NCBI GenBank assembly: GCA_036023115.1
Contig: JAYKKT010000076.1
Coordinates: forward strand, 3,224,001 to 3,288,000
Length of the DNA stretch: 64,000 bases
Reading direction: 5' to 3'
From: Brasenia schreberi
Taxonomy: Eukaryota; Streptophyta; Magnoliopsida; Nymphaeales; Cabombaceae
Shown here: positions 1 through 15,745 of the stretch, one piece after another
Layout: the number at the start of each line of letters is the position of its first letter
How positions within the stretch are numbered: the first letter of the stretch is position 1
The notes under the pieces: model-generated
The model's database searches: none
What the model was told of the DNA's origin: nothing
Seen by the model: only the letters and a program-made list of their open reading frames with translations
Position numbers and translations under genes: made by a program

Positions 1-5719
<5,719 letters not shown>

Positions 5720-7202
5720 TGAAGAAGAGAAACTTTGCTGGAAGCTTTATACAACTATCGATGATAACTCTTTGGAAAGTGCTTCAGGATTTGCTATAGC
5801 CTATACTTCATATCTGAATTTGTATCATTTTGCTGTCCTACCTTCTTTCCTTTTTCTCAATGCACCATTTTTTGTCAACAAAATGGACAACGAGATCATT
5901 AATCTGTAATCTTTTATGATCCTTGGTTATAGACAGGTTTCTCTCTTTTTTCATGTTTCATTTGCATTTGTTATTCTTAACTTGAATATCATCGAGGACA
6001 TCAGTTTGAGAAAATCTCAGAGTCATGTCTATGTATCTTATCATACAGATTATTGATTGTCAAGATGGATATTACATGATGTATGACGATACTCTAATCC
6101 GTTTCCTGCCAAGTATTTATATTTGCTTAGAAGTCATATTTCCCGAACATTGTTGAAATGAAAATAGTTCATGAGTATGACTGACAGGTATGCTTGAATC
6201 CTGCTTGTTTTTGGCTTTCTTTCTAGTCTGCTCAAACTTGCTCTTTTAGTAGACGCATTAAGCTTGAATGGAACTTCAGATTCAGCCCAGCTACTTTGAC
6301 TCCAGACAACTTTGTCGTCCTATGAGGCTATGTGATTACGCTCAATTAAATGTTAGTCTTGGATAAAAGGACATTTCTAATGAGGCAACGGTTTTATCTG
6401 TGACTTGTAAACTGTGAAAAGCGTCTTCTATGTATCAACAGTTTTATCGCGTTGGATGATCTGTCATGTTTTATAATTGAAGTTTTTCTTTGTAAACTGT
6501 GAAAAGTGTCTTCTATGTATCTACATTTTGCACCGAGAGCGGTAGGTAGGTCAACGGCAGGGCGCTCTGGCATCCTTTCCTTGCCACAGGCGGGAGGGCG
6601 ACTCCTGGAAGGTGCACTGACTTCCGCTTCCTATTCCAAAAAAAAAGTTCACAATATTTTCAATGAAAATTTTCTGGGAACTCTCCATATATGCCCTTAT
6701 GTGTGAGCCTAGCCGTGCTAATATCAAACCTCAAACTAGTTGCTCAATTCCGGATAACGCAGTTTGACAATTAAGATGCCGCTTCTTTTAGCACGTCCTT
6801 TTAAAGCTATACGGGATTCTGTGGAGCAATACCAGCCAGCAACATAGGTCATTGAGGTGCGATCCATGTAAGCAAAAGGAAAAATCAAGTGTGGAGATGC
6901 ATATTGCAGAACCATGACGTTTATGCGTGAACGATCATACAAAGTACAATCTCCAATCACTCTTGTCATGATCAACAGGTATAAGAAGAAAATCACTTTC
7001 ATCCTTCATTGAAATGATGAACGATGTCTATCTCGACCCCAATAAATCCTACTACTTTATCCAGCAAGCGCATGGTACATGATCCCATCCAAAATGTGTG
7101 TACTTTATATACGATTCAGAAACGTGGCATCATTAGTTCTTGGGAAATACCGATGTAACAATGCTTTCTAAAACGTCTAGATGCTTTTATTTTTCAGTTA
7201 CA
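5720..7202 (+). other. SCAMP 3' UTR and 3' flanking DNA
   Basis: AT-rich sequence after the SCAMP stop codon. I cannot fix the polyadenylation site. A 32-bp direct repeat lies at 6405-6436 and 6490-6521. The homology of the retrotransposon B fragment begins abruptly at 7203. Confidence 0.6.
6405..6521. repeat. 32-bp direct repeat (6405-6436 and 6490-6521)
   Basis: The two copies begin TTGTAAACTGTGAAAAG and differ by one base (C/T). They are 53 bp apart, downstream of SCAMP. It looks like a local duplication of 3'-flank sequence. Confidence 0.85.
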
Positions 7203-8806
7203 AGGCTCCGGGGCACCCTTGACCCAGGTGGTCACAGGGGGTGGCTCCGGCGGTATTCGGGGAGTATAGCCGATCCCATATCGGCTTGGGTTGGCCCTAG
7301 GAAGGATGGGCTCTAGGAGACCCTGGTTTTGTGCCCCTAGACTCTTGTAGGGCGTGTAGCCCATGTTCAATAACATGTTCCACGACCTTTTGTTTTTTGA
7401 AAAGATGGGATACAAGTCGTGGTCCTGGAACATGCTATCGTCCATATTAGGCTCGTATGGCCTTTTGTCCAAGGGTTTTGGAAATAGGGAACGTTTGGGT
7501 TTTCCTATGAGGATTAGAGTTGGGAGGGGGCCTGCTTTGGGCGGCCCCTTCACATATACAACCTTCCTAGGGTTGTTCAACACGAGCCGAGGTGGCTCAA
7601 CCATAATTTGCCCCAGGTTAGCCTCATGGGCCTGGGAGCTTGATAAACAAGGGGAGTTTATGATCTCCTGAAGCTATGGGTGACTCTCACCTAGGATCAC
7701 TACGACCTGGTCCCTAAAAGGGATCTTAACACACCTGTGGAAGGTGGATGGCACAGCGCACAAACTGTGTATCCAGGGTCTTCCCAGCAACAGGTTATAA
7801 TGGGGGTAGATGTCCAAGACATGGAACACCCCCGTGTGTTCGATCCCTCCCGTTTCCATTGGGAGTTCGATGGATCCTAAAGGTCTAGACGCATTCCCAT
7901 CGTATCCAGTGATAACGATGGGGCTTGGGTTCATTGAAGTCAAGGTGACTCCGATTTTGTACGCCACATGAAGTGGAAGGATGTTGAGCCCTCCTCCACC
8001 ATCGACTAGGCACCTGTCCAGAGAGTGGTTGTTTAGAACCACCTCGATATGCAGGGCCTGGTTATGGGTTTCGTAGGGTCTATCTACATCATCTTCAGAA
8101 AAGGTGATGGGCGATTTTGCTCCTAATAAAGCCACTTGGGCAGACAAGGATTCTGGACTTATGTTCGAATCAACCTTGGCCCTTTCTAGAATTTTCTCTA
8201 AGACAAGTCTATGCCTAGGCGAGGTTTTGATAAGCTCTAGGATAGACATGTGAATAGGAATCTTTGAAAGGTGGTTTTCGAAATCATAAGGATTTAGGAT
8301 GATTTTGTCCTTATCTGCTTTTGACAGACCACTAGGGATACATGCTTTTGAGGGGCCAGGCACACTGACCACCTTTTGAGCACCTTGAAGGTGCGGGGGT
8401 TGGTAGATCCTCCCGGATCTAGTGACTTCCCCCACGACCAGCCTAGGGTTTGCACTAGACTTGGCTCTAAGGATGAGCTGAGGAGAACCTTGGATTTTCA
8501 AAACTGGTTTTGCCGGGGTTTCCACTTTTGGTGGTCCCCGAATGACGACTTGGGCGGGCCTCTTGTATAATACAAGGATGGGTGCACAAGTGGGTCGACC
8601 AGGTTCTGGCTTTTGCGCTAGTTCCTTGGAAATGGTGAGGGTACATACCTCCTTTCCTTTCCCACTGCCACTGGCGTGTTTGGGAAAGGGTTCCTTGAAG
8701 ATAGCTTGAGGTGGCTCAGGTTCCGCAGTGACCTGGAGCCGGCCTTCCGCTATCAAGTTCTCAATTTTATTTAAAAGAGAGAAGCAACATTTGGTATCAT
8801 GGCCTT
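7203..8806 (-). pseudogene. gag: Tat element B: gag-protease fragment (C-terminal half), 3' side lost
   Basis: This is the C-terminal half of the Gag-protease polyprotein of element B, matching 27094-28697 of element C. It includes the protease region (VDGGGGLNILPL, LLGRPWIHSL) and the G-patch-like tail (NMGYTPYKSLGAQNQG). A nonsense codon (CAG to TAG, minus strand, at 7674-7676) interrupts the frame after the protease. At 8806 it is cut by the 36.1-kb A+C insertion and resumes at 44914. At 7203 homology stops dead a few codons before the gag terminus. The whole pol ORF and the 3' LTR of B are missing there and non-element flank follows. Confidence 0.9.
8802..8806. repeat. Target-site duplication GCCTT, left copy
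   Basis: The five bases directly before the TG of A's 5' LTR are GCCTT. The same five bases follow the last CA of LTR_3 of element C at 44914-44918. Removing the insert and one GCCTT restores the sequence ATGGCCTTTGAGCC found uninterrupted in C (near 28690) and D (near 61276). Confidence 0.95.
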
Positions 8807-9158
8807 TGTAAACACCCCAAATCTTCTATTTTTCAAAAACTCTCAAAACACCAAAAAGCTCGTTTGAGCCAAAACGACGACCTGTTTTGAAATGTGAAAA
8901 CAGGTACAGAAGGCAAAAGAAGACCCTAGGCCCGAAGAGGATTCAAGCCCAGAGCTTCAGAAGCCACTCACTGATAAAAAAAAAACAAAAGAAAGCAGAG
9001 CCCATTTGATGAAAAGCTCAACGGAGTCCAGAACGGCAAAACGGAGTCCGAACGACAAAGTTGGGGAAAACCCAGCACCAGACGGAGCGCTGATGAAGCC
9101 AGTGCCCGCACAGATCGTTCGCCTCGAGAAGCCAAGAAGGACTGTCCGAAGAAATTTT

Positions 9159-9195
9159 GATTTGGATCTGGACCATATATATCCAGATCCAAATC
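9159..9195. repeat. Perfect 14-bp-arm palindrome in A 5' LTR U3
   Basis: GATTTGGATCTGGA, a 9-bp CCATATATA loop, then the exact reverse complement. The matching copy in the 3' LTR is at 16097-16133. A shorter version (9-bp arms around a TATATATGG core) sits in the U3 of the C-type LTRs, for example at 21566-21592. Confidence 0.95.
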
Positions 9196-9199
9196 CATG

Positions 9200-9420
9200 T
9201 AATGAATAGTGTTTGGATTTGGGCCAATCCAAATAGTGTTTGGGTCGATCCAAATAGTGTTTGGATTTGGATTGGATCCAAATAGTGTTTGGATTGGATC
9301 GGATCTGGATCAAAATATCCAGATCCGTATCCATGAAAATATTGGGTTTGGATCGGATACAGATCTCAAAATATCCGAGATCCAATATCCAGATCCAAAT
9401 AGTGTTTGGATTTGGGTATG
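9200..9420. repeat. Clustered AATAGTGTTTGGA / TTTGGATC repeats in A U3
   Basis: Five copies of AATAGTGTTTGGA, mixed with direct and inverted TGGATC/GATCCA units, lie between the palindrome and the TATA box. Their position fits a promoter-proximal enhancer-like array; that function is inferred. A second copy lies in the 3' LTR at about 16138-16358. Confidence 0.85.
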
Positions 9421-9469
9421 GATCCAAACCCCAAACCCAAACCCAAATCCAAGACCCACCTCAAATCTC

Positions 9470-9477
9470 TATAAATA
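9470..9477 (+). promoter_or_regulatory. TATA box of element A 5' LTR
   Basis: TATAAATA sits within the palindromic CTCTATAAATAGAG, about 660 bp into the LTR and after the U3 repeats. It is conserved in the 3' LTR. Transcription would start about 30 bp downstream, giving a U3 of about 0.7 kb. Confidence 0.75.
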
Positions 9478-9689
9478 GAGGTGAGGGGGTCCATGTAAAG
9501 GGTTCATGCAAATATTTGGGAGGAGAGAGAGGGAGTGATAGACCTAGCCATGTGGGCTCATTGGGTGAGGTGGGTTCAAGCCATGTGGGCTAAGTGGGTC
9601 TAGACCAAGGGGCTGCAACCAAGGTGGGCTGGACCAAGTGGCTGCAACCATGGAGACGTGGGCTCAAGCCAAGAAGGACCGGTTCCAAG

Positions 9690-9805
9690 AGGTAAGCCTA
9701 ACCCCAACCTAGCCTAGGTTCGAACCTACCTAACCCTAACTGAACCTAACCCTAACTGAACCAACCTAACCCTAACTGAACCCTAACTAGACCTACCTAA
9801 CCCCA
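9690..9805 (+). repeat. Telomere-like CCTAACCCTAAC tract in A LTR
   Basis: Irregular repeats of CCTAACCCTAACTGAA resemble the plant telomere unit CCCTAAA in complement. The second copy is in the 3' LTR at about 16628-16743. Confidence 0.8.
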
Positions 9806-9844
9806 ACCGCCTCAAACCATCCCTAACAAACCCCAACAACTTCA

Positions 9845-10095
9845 CCCCGGCCGGCCGTGAGCAAACAGCGCCTGCCGCGCGCGCCTTCTGCTGCCGCGCG
9901 CCCCTGTTGCCTGCCGCGCCACGCGCCACAGCGCTCCCCGCAGCACACCGCGCCCTGCTGCCTGCCGCGCGCCCCCTCGCCTGCCTGCACGCCCCGCGCC
10001 GCAGCGCGTCCTGCGCCACAGCGCGCCCCGCGCCACTGCAGCCGCGTCAGGCGCCCGTCTGCTGCGCCAGGCGCCCAACAGCCGCGCCAGCCACC
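9845..10095. other. Very GC-rich segment of A 5' LTR
   Basis: A run of GCCGCGC/GCGCC words, much richer in GC than its surroundings. It is open on both strands, which explains several alanine/arginine-rich reading frames here; I do not regard them as genes. The second copy is at about 16783-17033. Confidence 0.8.
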
Positions 10096-10439
10096 CGACC
10101 ACCTCCCTACTGATTTGATCACCCCCTGCTGACCTAACCTGCACCCTGGCCGTGACCTGTACCCTAGGACAGACCCTAGACAGACCCTACACAGCCCCCG
10201 TCTTGGCCGAACCTTAGTTCCCCTAAGACCCTAACCGTGCCCCATAGAACCTCCCTCAAAGCCCCCTAGGATAACCCCCTCTTGGCTGCCCAAGGTGAAC
10301 CGTGAGCCCACGTGCAAGCAAGTTGAACATGGACCAGCTATTTGTAAGTGTCTAAACTTGGTCTATTACATTAACTTGCTTTATATTCAATTAAATTTTG
10401 ATACGGGGTTGTAGTAAAGGAGCTTCGTCTCCCCCCGAT

Positions 10440-11130
10440 TGTAATAACGTGGTTTGACACACCCACACACACACGCACTTGAGCCTTTTCGCTCTTAGTC
10501 GTATACTTCTTGCACACACACGGGCCTAACAAGCCCTTAATATATAGTTATATTTATATATTTTAAGTCAAGGGGGTTTTTAATTAAGTCGTGTGTGTTG
10601 TCTTTCCATTTTCCACACGCACCCACATTGAGCCTTCGCTCTTACTCCCAAGACCTTAGTAAAGGCCTTATTGCAGTTATATATTTGGGTTTCATTTATG
10701 TCGTGTGCGTAGTACTTCAATTCTACACTCACACACATTGAGCTTTCGCTCTTACTCCCAAGACCTTAGTCAAGGCATACTGCAATTTATATTTGGGTTT
10801 CATTTCATGTCGTGTGTGTAAGTCTTTCAATTCAAGCACGCACACACATTGAGCCTTCGCTCTTATTTACAAGACCCAAGTAAGGGCCCCTACATATACT
10901 CTATATAAAGTATTTCTTTCGGCTACGTCTTTAAGATTCGGGTTTTAAGGTTTAAGTTGTGTGCGTTGTCTTTCAATATATACACGACACACACTTACAC
11001 AATTGAGCCTTTCCGCTCTTAAGATATAGCCATATTTCCCCTTCCGCTATTTACTTTACAAGTCATTTCCCTTCGGCTATTTACTTTACAAGTCATTTCC
11101 CTTCGGTAATTTCCCTTCGGCATTGTCTTT
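10440..11130 (+). repeat. A 5' LTR U5 repeat array with GAGC-GCTC hairpins
   Basis: Successive units of about 100 bp each hold a run of CACACACA, then GAGCCTTCGCTC (or GAGCTTTCGCTC), then AAGACCTTAGTAAGG and ATATTTGGGTTTCATTT. The array ends in several TTTCCCTTCGGCTATT units. The same blocks appear in reverse complement in the LTRs of B, C and D. The second copy is at about 17380-18065. Confidence 0.85.
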
Positions 11131-11714
11131 TAATTTCGGGTTTTCCCTTTGGAGTAGCGTGAGTTTGCATTGCATCTACGCCATACCACGAGGTAGGACG
11201 CATATTGCATCGAAGCAAGCCCCGTACTCCCGCTCAAATTCGCCCCATGTAGTGGAGTGTTCATAACACACACCTAGGTGGCCCATAAAGGGATAAAAAG
11301 AAAGACTTAGGCACGTGCAAATCCACGTGATCTAAAATCTGAGAATCGTACAAACCCGAATCAAATCGTGCAAGACTTAGGGTCGTCCAACCCTTACAAA
11401 GTCAAAATCGCCCAAATGCATGGTTTTCAAAAGGTTTTAAAACACTTCTTCATTCAAAATATATTTTGAGTTAAACTTGTTTCAAAACGAAGTCTCTAAG
11501 CGTACAGACTGACCCTTGCGCATCGGTGCAAGAAGGTCTGCGACGTAAAAATCCCGCTTGCCTACAATCGCCTTTCAAAAGTCAGATTATTTTCAAAACA
11601 TACTTTGCTAGTTAAAGTAAACTAGCTGGCACGCCCATAAAGCGAAGTAGATTGCGAAAAGGTTCACTTCAGGCCTAAGAACCCGCAAGTGAAAATTTTC
11701 GGTGTCTACAGATT

Positions 11715-11732
11715 TGGCACGCCCGGTGGGAC
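11715..11732 (+). promoter_or_regulatory. Element A primer-binding site
   Basis: TGGCACGCCCGGTGGGAC starts four bases after the LTR end and is followed by CCGGG. The same 18 bases occur in C1 and D, with one change in B. The TGG start fits the CCA of a tRNA 3' end; I cannot name the tRNA. Confidence 0.8.
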
Positions 11733-11826
11733 CCGGGACTTAAGCAGACTTCAAACAAACGAGTTATACTCAAATTTTCGAAAAAAAGAGTGTTTTTCAA
11801 AAATCGTGCATACTTAGGAAAATTGC

Positions 11827-13233
11827 ATGAAAATGGATAGAAAGCTACAAAAATCTTCGTTGAGTAAACTAAAAGAGGTTTTCAAATCAGATAAAGCCCA
11901 AAGAGAGCTCGATGAGATTGAAAAAATATTTCAAAAAATGGATGCTTTAAGCAAGGAGCTTAAAGCCCATCGAACACATAGCAGCTCTTCGAGGGCACAT
12001 ACAGATCGTGAATTGAAAACCGATCTCAAACTCAACGAAGGATTGGAGATTAGAGACAAATCCCGGCAAAGGGATAAGTCATCCACTCCTACAACTTCAA
12101 GCTTTTCAAAATCCATAGAAAAACCAAAAAAGGATTTTTCTATTTCAAAAAACGAAAAAAATCTTGAAAATTTGGAAAAAGACCAAAAAATTGAAAAACA
12201 AAATTTTGAAATTTCGAAAACTTCAAGTAAAAGTCCTAAGTCTAGGCACACACATACAGTGGGACATGAAGTCCACACCCTACAAAGGAACGAGAGTGAA
12301 AAACAGGAAGGTTTCGAAAGGAAACGCCTCGTTAAACCCCGGGGGCTCAAAACAGAGTTACCCGGGAAATCGGCTTGCTCTCACCCTGAAAAGGTAGACA
12401 AGCCACAAAGAGGTATGCCTGAAACCCATCCTTCTCAAGACTCTCTTCTTCATGTAGGGTCATCAGATGCATTGGATAACCCCTTTGTACACACAAACCC
12501 ACAAACTGTGCCAAAACTTGAGGATTTTCAAGGTGCGCCAACTATCGCGCACCATTCAAAGGAATTTCAAAAACAAAAAGAAGTTCCGAAAATGGTAGAC
12601 ATGGAGACCCCTAATGCATGCATCGACATCTTAGGAGCTCATAACCCTACCATAAAAAAACCCACTTCTTCGAGCCTAGTCTTGTGCCCTGGAGCCAAGG
12701 CTATGGCTTTAAAACAAAAAAATCAATCCCTAGGGGCACCACGAGTTGAACCTAGGGACCAAGTCAAAAACTTCAAGGGACCTTGCATGGCTCCCCTTGA
12801 AGTAAATTTTTCCCAAAATAGGGTATGGAACCATAAGTTTTCCATAACCCTGCTATGTCCAAAACTCCTCAAGGAACCAAGCTTGGCTTTCCTTGAGGGC
12901 AAAGTCTCCCAAACCAGGTTTGTATGGAAGCCCAAGTCTTCCATCACCCCGAAATCCAAACTCCCGATATCCAAAAGGGTATATATCCCCAACATGGACG
13001 ATTCCATGTTCCAAGACCATGATTTATACCAAAACTTTTCGAAAAGCAAAAAGTCTTGGAACATGATTCTGAATATGGGATATAAACCCTACGCGGGCCT
13101 GGGAACCCGAAACCAAGGTAGGCTTGAGCCTGTCCTACCTAAAACCAATAGGGAACGATATGGACTGGGCTACAGCCCACCCATACCACCAGAGCCGCCA
13201 CCTAAGACCATCTGGGTCAAGGGTGCCTTGTAG
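11827..13233 (+). CDS. Element A single ORF: chimeric gag-like protein (468 aa)
   Basis: The ATG at 11827 follows a 94-bp leader after the primer-binding site. The N-terminus (residues 1-50, ELDEIEKIFQKMDALSKELK) is a short predicted coiled coil weakly resembling the start of C Gag (LDEIEDLRREFEAKIDALSQE). The middle is long, hydrophilic and K/S/E-rich, with no recognised domain. The last ~85 residues (MDDSMFQDHDLYQNFSKSK, NMGYKPYAGLGTRNQGR, PPIPPEPPP, WVKGAL) are clearly homologous to the G-patch-like tail of C Gag. Capsid, zinc knuckle and protease are absent. Inference: a derivative that kept the Gag ends, possibly for interaction with autonomous Gag or RNA. It could also be partly decayed coding sequence, but the frame is fully open. 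Confidence 0.7.
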   Translation: MKMDRKLQKSSLSKLKEVFKSDKAQRELDEIEKIFQKMDALSKELKAHRTHSSSSRAHTDRELKTDLKLNEGLEIRDKSRQRDKSSTPTTSSFSKSIEKPKKDFSISKNEKNLENLEKDQKIEKQNFEISKTSSKSPKSRHTHTVGHEVHTLQRNESEKQEGFERKRLVKPRGLKTELPGKSACSHPEKVDKPQRGMPETHPSQDSLLHVGSSDALDNPFVHTNPQTVPKLEDFQGAPTIAHHSKEFQKQKEVPKMVDMETPNACIDILGAHNPTIKKPTSSSLVLCPGAKAMALKQKNQSLGAPRVEPRDQVKNFKGPCMAPLEVNFSQNRVWNHKFSITLLCPKLLKEPSLAFLEGKVSQTRFVWKPKSSITPKSKLPISKRVYIPNMDDSMFQDHDLYQNFSKSKKSWNMILNMGYKPYAGLGTRNQGRLEPVLPKTNRERYGLGYSPPIPPEPPPKTIWVKGAL

Positions 13234-14799
13234 AACCTCTAAAACCGAAACCCATGTCTTAGACCTATCTGATTAGAGACTGATTCATGAATGTTTTCTT
13301 TGAAGGTTCAATGGAAGATCTCTACTTTTGAAAAAGACAAAAAAAGTTGAAAACTCTTAAAATCTCAAAAACATTTGGAAAAACGAAAATTACAAAAAGA
13401 AATTTATTTCCAAAAGCCTTTGGCCATGTACAAAGCCCATTTTCGAAAAATTGTAAAAATGCTTTCGAAAATTGTATATACTCCCTGAAACCAAGTGTGC
13501 AAAAAGCTGGTCCTATCTACCCTTTTGCCTAGAGCTTTTTCAAAAATGAAAAGCTCGAGAATCACCAAAGCAAGGAGGAATAAACACCTCCAAGCTTCCT
13601 GAACTTCGCAAAAATCCTTAACTTATGGAAAATTGGGGATTTTTAGAAATAAGTTAACCCATAGTGTGTGCATAAGCATCATGCATTACACTTTGAAATC
13701 ATTCATATGCATCGAGTCTAGACATCATTCTAGAAATCGAATTCAGGGTTTTGCAAAATCAAAGGGGCAATAAGAGTCGACCCCCTAAGTATCGAGCCTT
13801 CATAGGCATGTCTCCATACAAATCAAAACCAACACCTTCGAGGCAAATTTTAAAAAAGGAAATGAGAATCTTGAAAAAGGGTTACACATTTCACAAAAAC
13901 CTTTCATGGCTTTGAAAAGAAAGATTTTCTTCAACTTCTGGTTTATATAAAAACCTTGATTGTGTTAGGATAAAGAACATGAATCTCACGATGAAATATG
14001 GAGACCATGTCAAAACTAAAACCTGATGGCCATGACGATCACTTAGGGCTGGTTATGTTTCCCATCCTTGAGCAAAAAGTATCATGATCATGTTAGAAAA
14101 ACCATGGAAGTGCATGGACATGAACATACCATTGTCCATCCAAAATCCCTTTGAAAAACCATGGCCCTTCACCATATGGCCATGCGAAATTCCCATCAAG
14201 CTAGGGGCATTTTTAAACACAGCCCCTAGACACTTTCCATGGATAAGTGAACGCATCTCCTTCATGATTTGTGAGATACATTTCATGTGTTCATCATTGC
14301 ATAAAAACATGTATTTCCATTTTAAATCACATGGAGTGCATAGCATGCATCATATCACCCCGAAGAAAGCCCAAAAGGGTGGCAAACTCGAGTAGAAATG
14401 TCCCCATGTCTTCGAAAGGGCAACAAAAATTAGAAATTTGTTGATATTGTGGATAGAAATTAGCAAAACCCTGAAAATGCCCGAATATTCAAAAGGGTTT
14501 ATGCTGAATTCTTTTTCAAAAAGATTTTGAAAAATCGAACTCCTTTGAAACTTCTTGAAAGAAGGATCGAAGTAGATTGTATAACCCCAAATGGAGGAAT
14601 CTATACTTTTCGAAAAGTAGAGTCTTCCAAAAATGAATTGGCTATATTTCAAAGAACCCTGGCTTACAAGATTAAGCCTTGTTCAAAATATCAAAATATT
14701 TTCGAATAGCAGATGCTATTAAGAAATAGGACGATCTCGTTTGAATCGAGTAACCAAAGGGATAAGCCCTCCCCCATCCTACTTTCTCTCCAAAAAGGA
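13234..14799 (+). other. Element A interior without recognised gene
   Basis: A-rich sequence between the single ORF and the C-like 3' region. There are only short frames on both strands and I recognise nothing of C here. Confidence 0.6.
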
Positions 14800-14835
14800 A
14801 AATTGGCTATTTTCAAAAGAAAGAAAAAAAAATCG

Positions 14836-15005
14836 AGAATACAAAAACTCCTCCGAAAGTGGTCTTCCCTTCATAAACAGGGAATACAAAAACTCCTCCG
14901 AAAGAGGTCTTCTCGTTTCAAAAGAAAAAGGAGATATAAAAACACTCCTCCCAAAGAGGTCTTCCCTTCATAAACAGGGAATACAAAAACTCCTCCAAAG
15001 AGCTG
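14836..15005 (+). repeat. Imperfect tandem repeat GGAATACAAAAACTCCTCC
   Basis: Three to four copies of a unit containing GGAATACAAAAACTCCTCCGAAAG and GTCTTCCCTTCATAAACAG, spaced 45-100 bp apart, in the 3' noncoding part of element A. I did not see this array in C. Confidence 0.8.
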
Positions 15006-15705
15006 CTCTCCTTTAAAGAAAAGAGGGATTAATGAAAAAAATACTCCCAAAGGGAGACCCTCTATGAAAAAGAAACAAAAAGCCAAAGCTCCAAAGAGCG
15101 ATTTTCCGATTCTTTGCCTAAAACCACGGGACGCTTCAGAAGGGACCGTGGTATGTCTTTCCCATATCCCTACGGCTTATCCCCGAGGAAAAAGATTCAA
15201 ATTTGCGAAAATCCTAAAGTACGAATAAAATCGGCTTATTTGGATTTCATTTTGTTTGAGAACTCGACTCTGTTTTGTAGGAAATGGAACTTTGAAATGT
15301 TTTCCAAGTTTTCCTACCCAAAAACCTCTACTGAGTAGCAGGTATTGAAACCCGAATGAAGGGAAGTATGAAAAATGGAAGTCCTTTTCGATACAAGTTA
15401 AAAGGAGTTCCTTTTCAAAAAGAAATTTTTGAAAAACCCACGAATGTCAAAAAGACATGGGTAAAAACCTGCTCGGAGCAACCAGCCTCAAAACGCTCTC
15501 TTCGGGCTCAAAAACAAAAAATAAAATTTTTCTCATGCATGCATTCAAAGAGTCATTCGTGCATGATCATACATATAGGGAAATAGCTAGGAAAAGCCCC
15601 CTTTTGCTGAAAATCCCCACTTGTGGAAAAAGAAAACAGGGTTTTTGCAAAATAAATGGTGTATTCTCGAGAAAATTTGAGAGAACGGGGTGTTTCTTCT
15701 TTGCC

Positions 15706-15730
15706 ATTATCCAAATACATTTGGATAATG
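15706..15730. repeat. Inverted repeat next to the A polypurine tract
   Basis: CATTATCCAAA, a short TACA centre, then TTTGGATAATG: 11-bp arms ending three bases before the polypurine tract. The same hairpin with one mismatch lies at the corresponding place in C and D. Confidence 0.9.
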
Positions 15731-15732
15731 CC

Positions 15733-15741
15733 AAAGAGGGG
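15733..15741 (+). promoter_or_regulatory. Element A polypurine tract
   Basis: AAAGAGGGG followed by CATC and the TG of the 3' LTR. This is the usual position and composition of the plus-strand DNA primer. Confidence 0.85.
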
Positions 15742-15745
15742 CATC

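Larger units (their letters stand above)
8807..11710 (+). repeat. Element A 5' LTR (2904 bp)
   Basis: Begins TGTAAACACCCC, ends GGTGTCTACA, and is repeated nearly perfectly at 15746-18647. Order inside: short U3 with five copies of an AATAGTGTTTGGA motif and a 14-bp-arm palindrome; TATA box at 9470; telomere-like CCCTAA stretch 9690-9805; very GC-rich stretch 9845-10095; conserved GTAAGT at 10344; then a U5 region of roughly 100-bp repeats with GAGC-GCTC mini-hairpins and CCCTTCGG motifs. Confidence 0.97.
14800..15745 (+). other. Element A 3' noncoding region, homologous to that of C
   Basis: Blocks such as AAAGAGGGATTAA, ATACTCCCAAAGGGAGACCCTC and CCACGGGACGCTTCAGAAGGGACCGTGG match, in reverse complement, the region between pol and the polypurine tract of C (22078-23247). 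It ends in an inverted repeat and the polypurine tract. Confidence 0.8.

Noticed and set aside
6736..7002. 88-codon minus-strand frame downstream of SCAMP with an ATG start
   Set aside because: The composition looks protein-like, but I recognise no family, see no exon partners, and cannot separate it from chance. A protein search would decide.
9783..10144. Several alanine/arginine-rich frames on both strands in A's LTR (again at 16721-17198)
   Set aside because: They come from the GC-rich LTR segment, overlap each other in several frames and have no domain.
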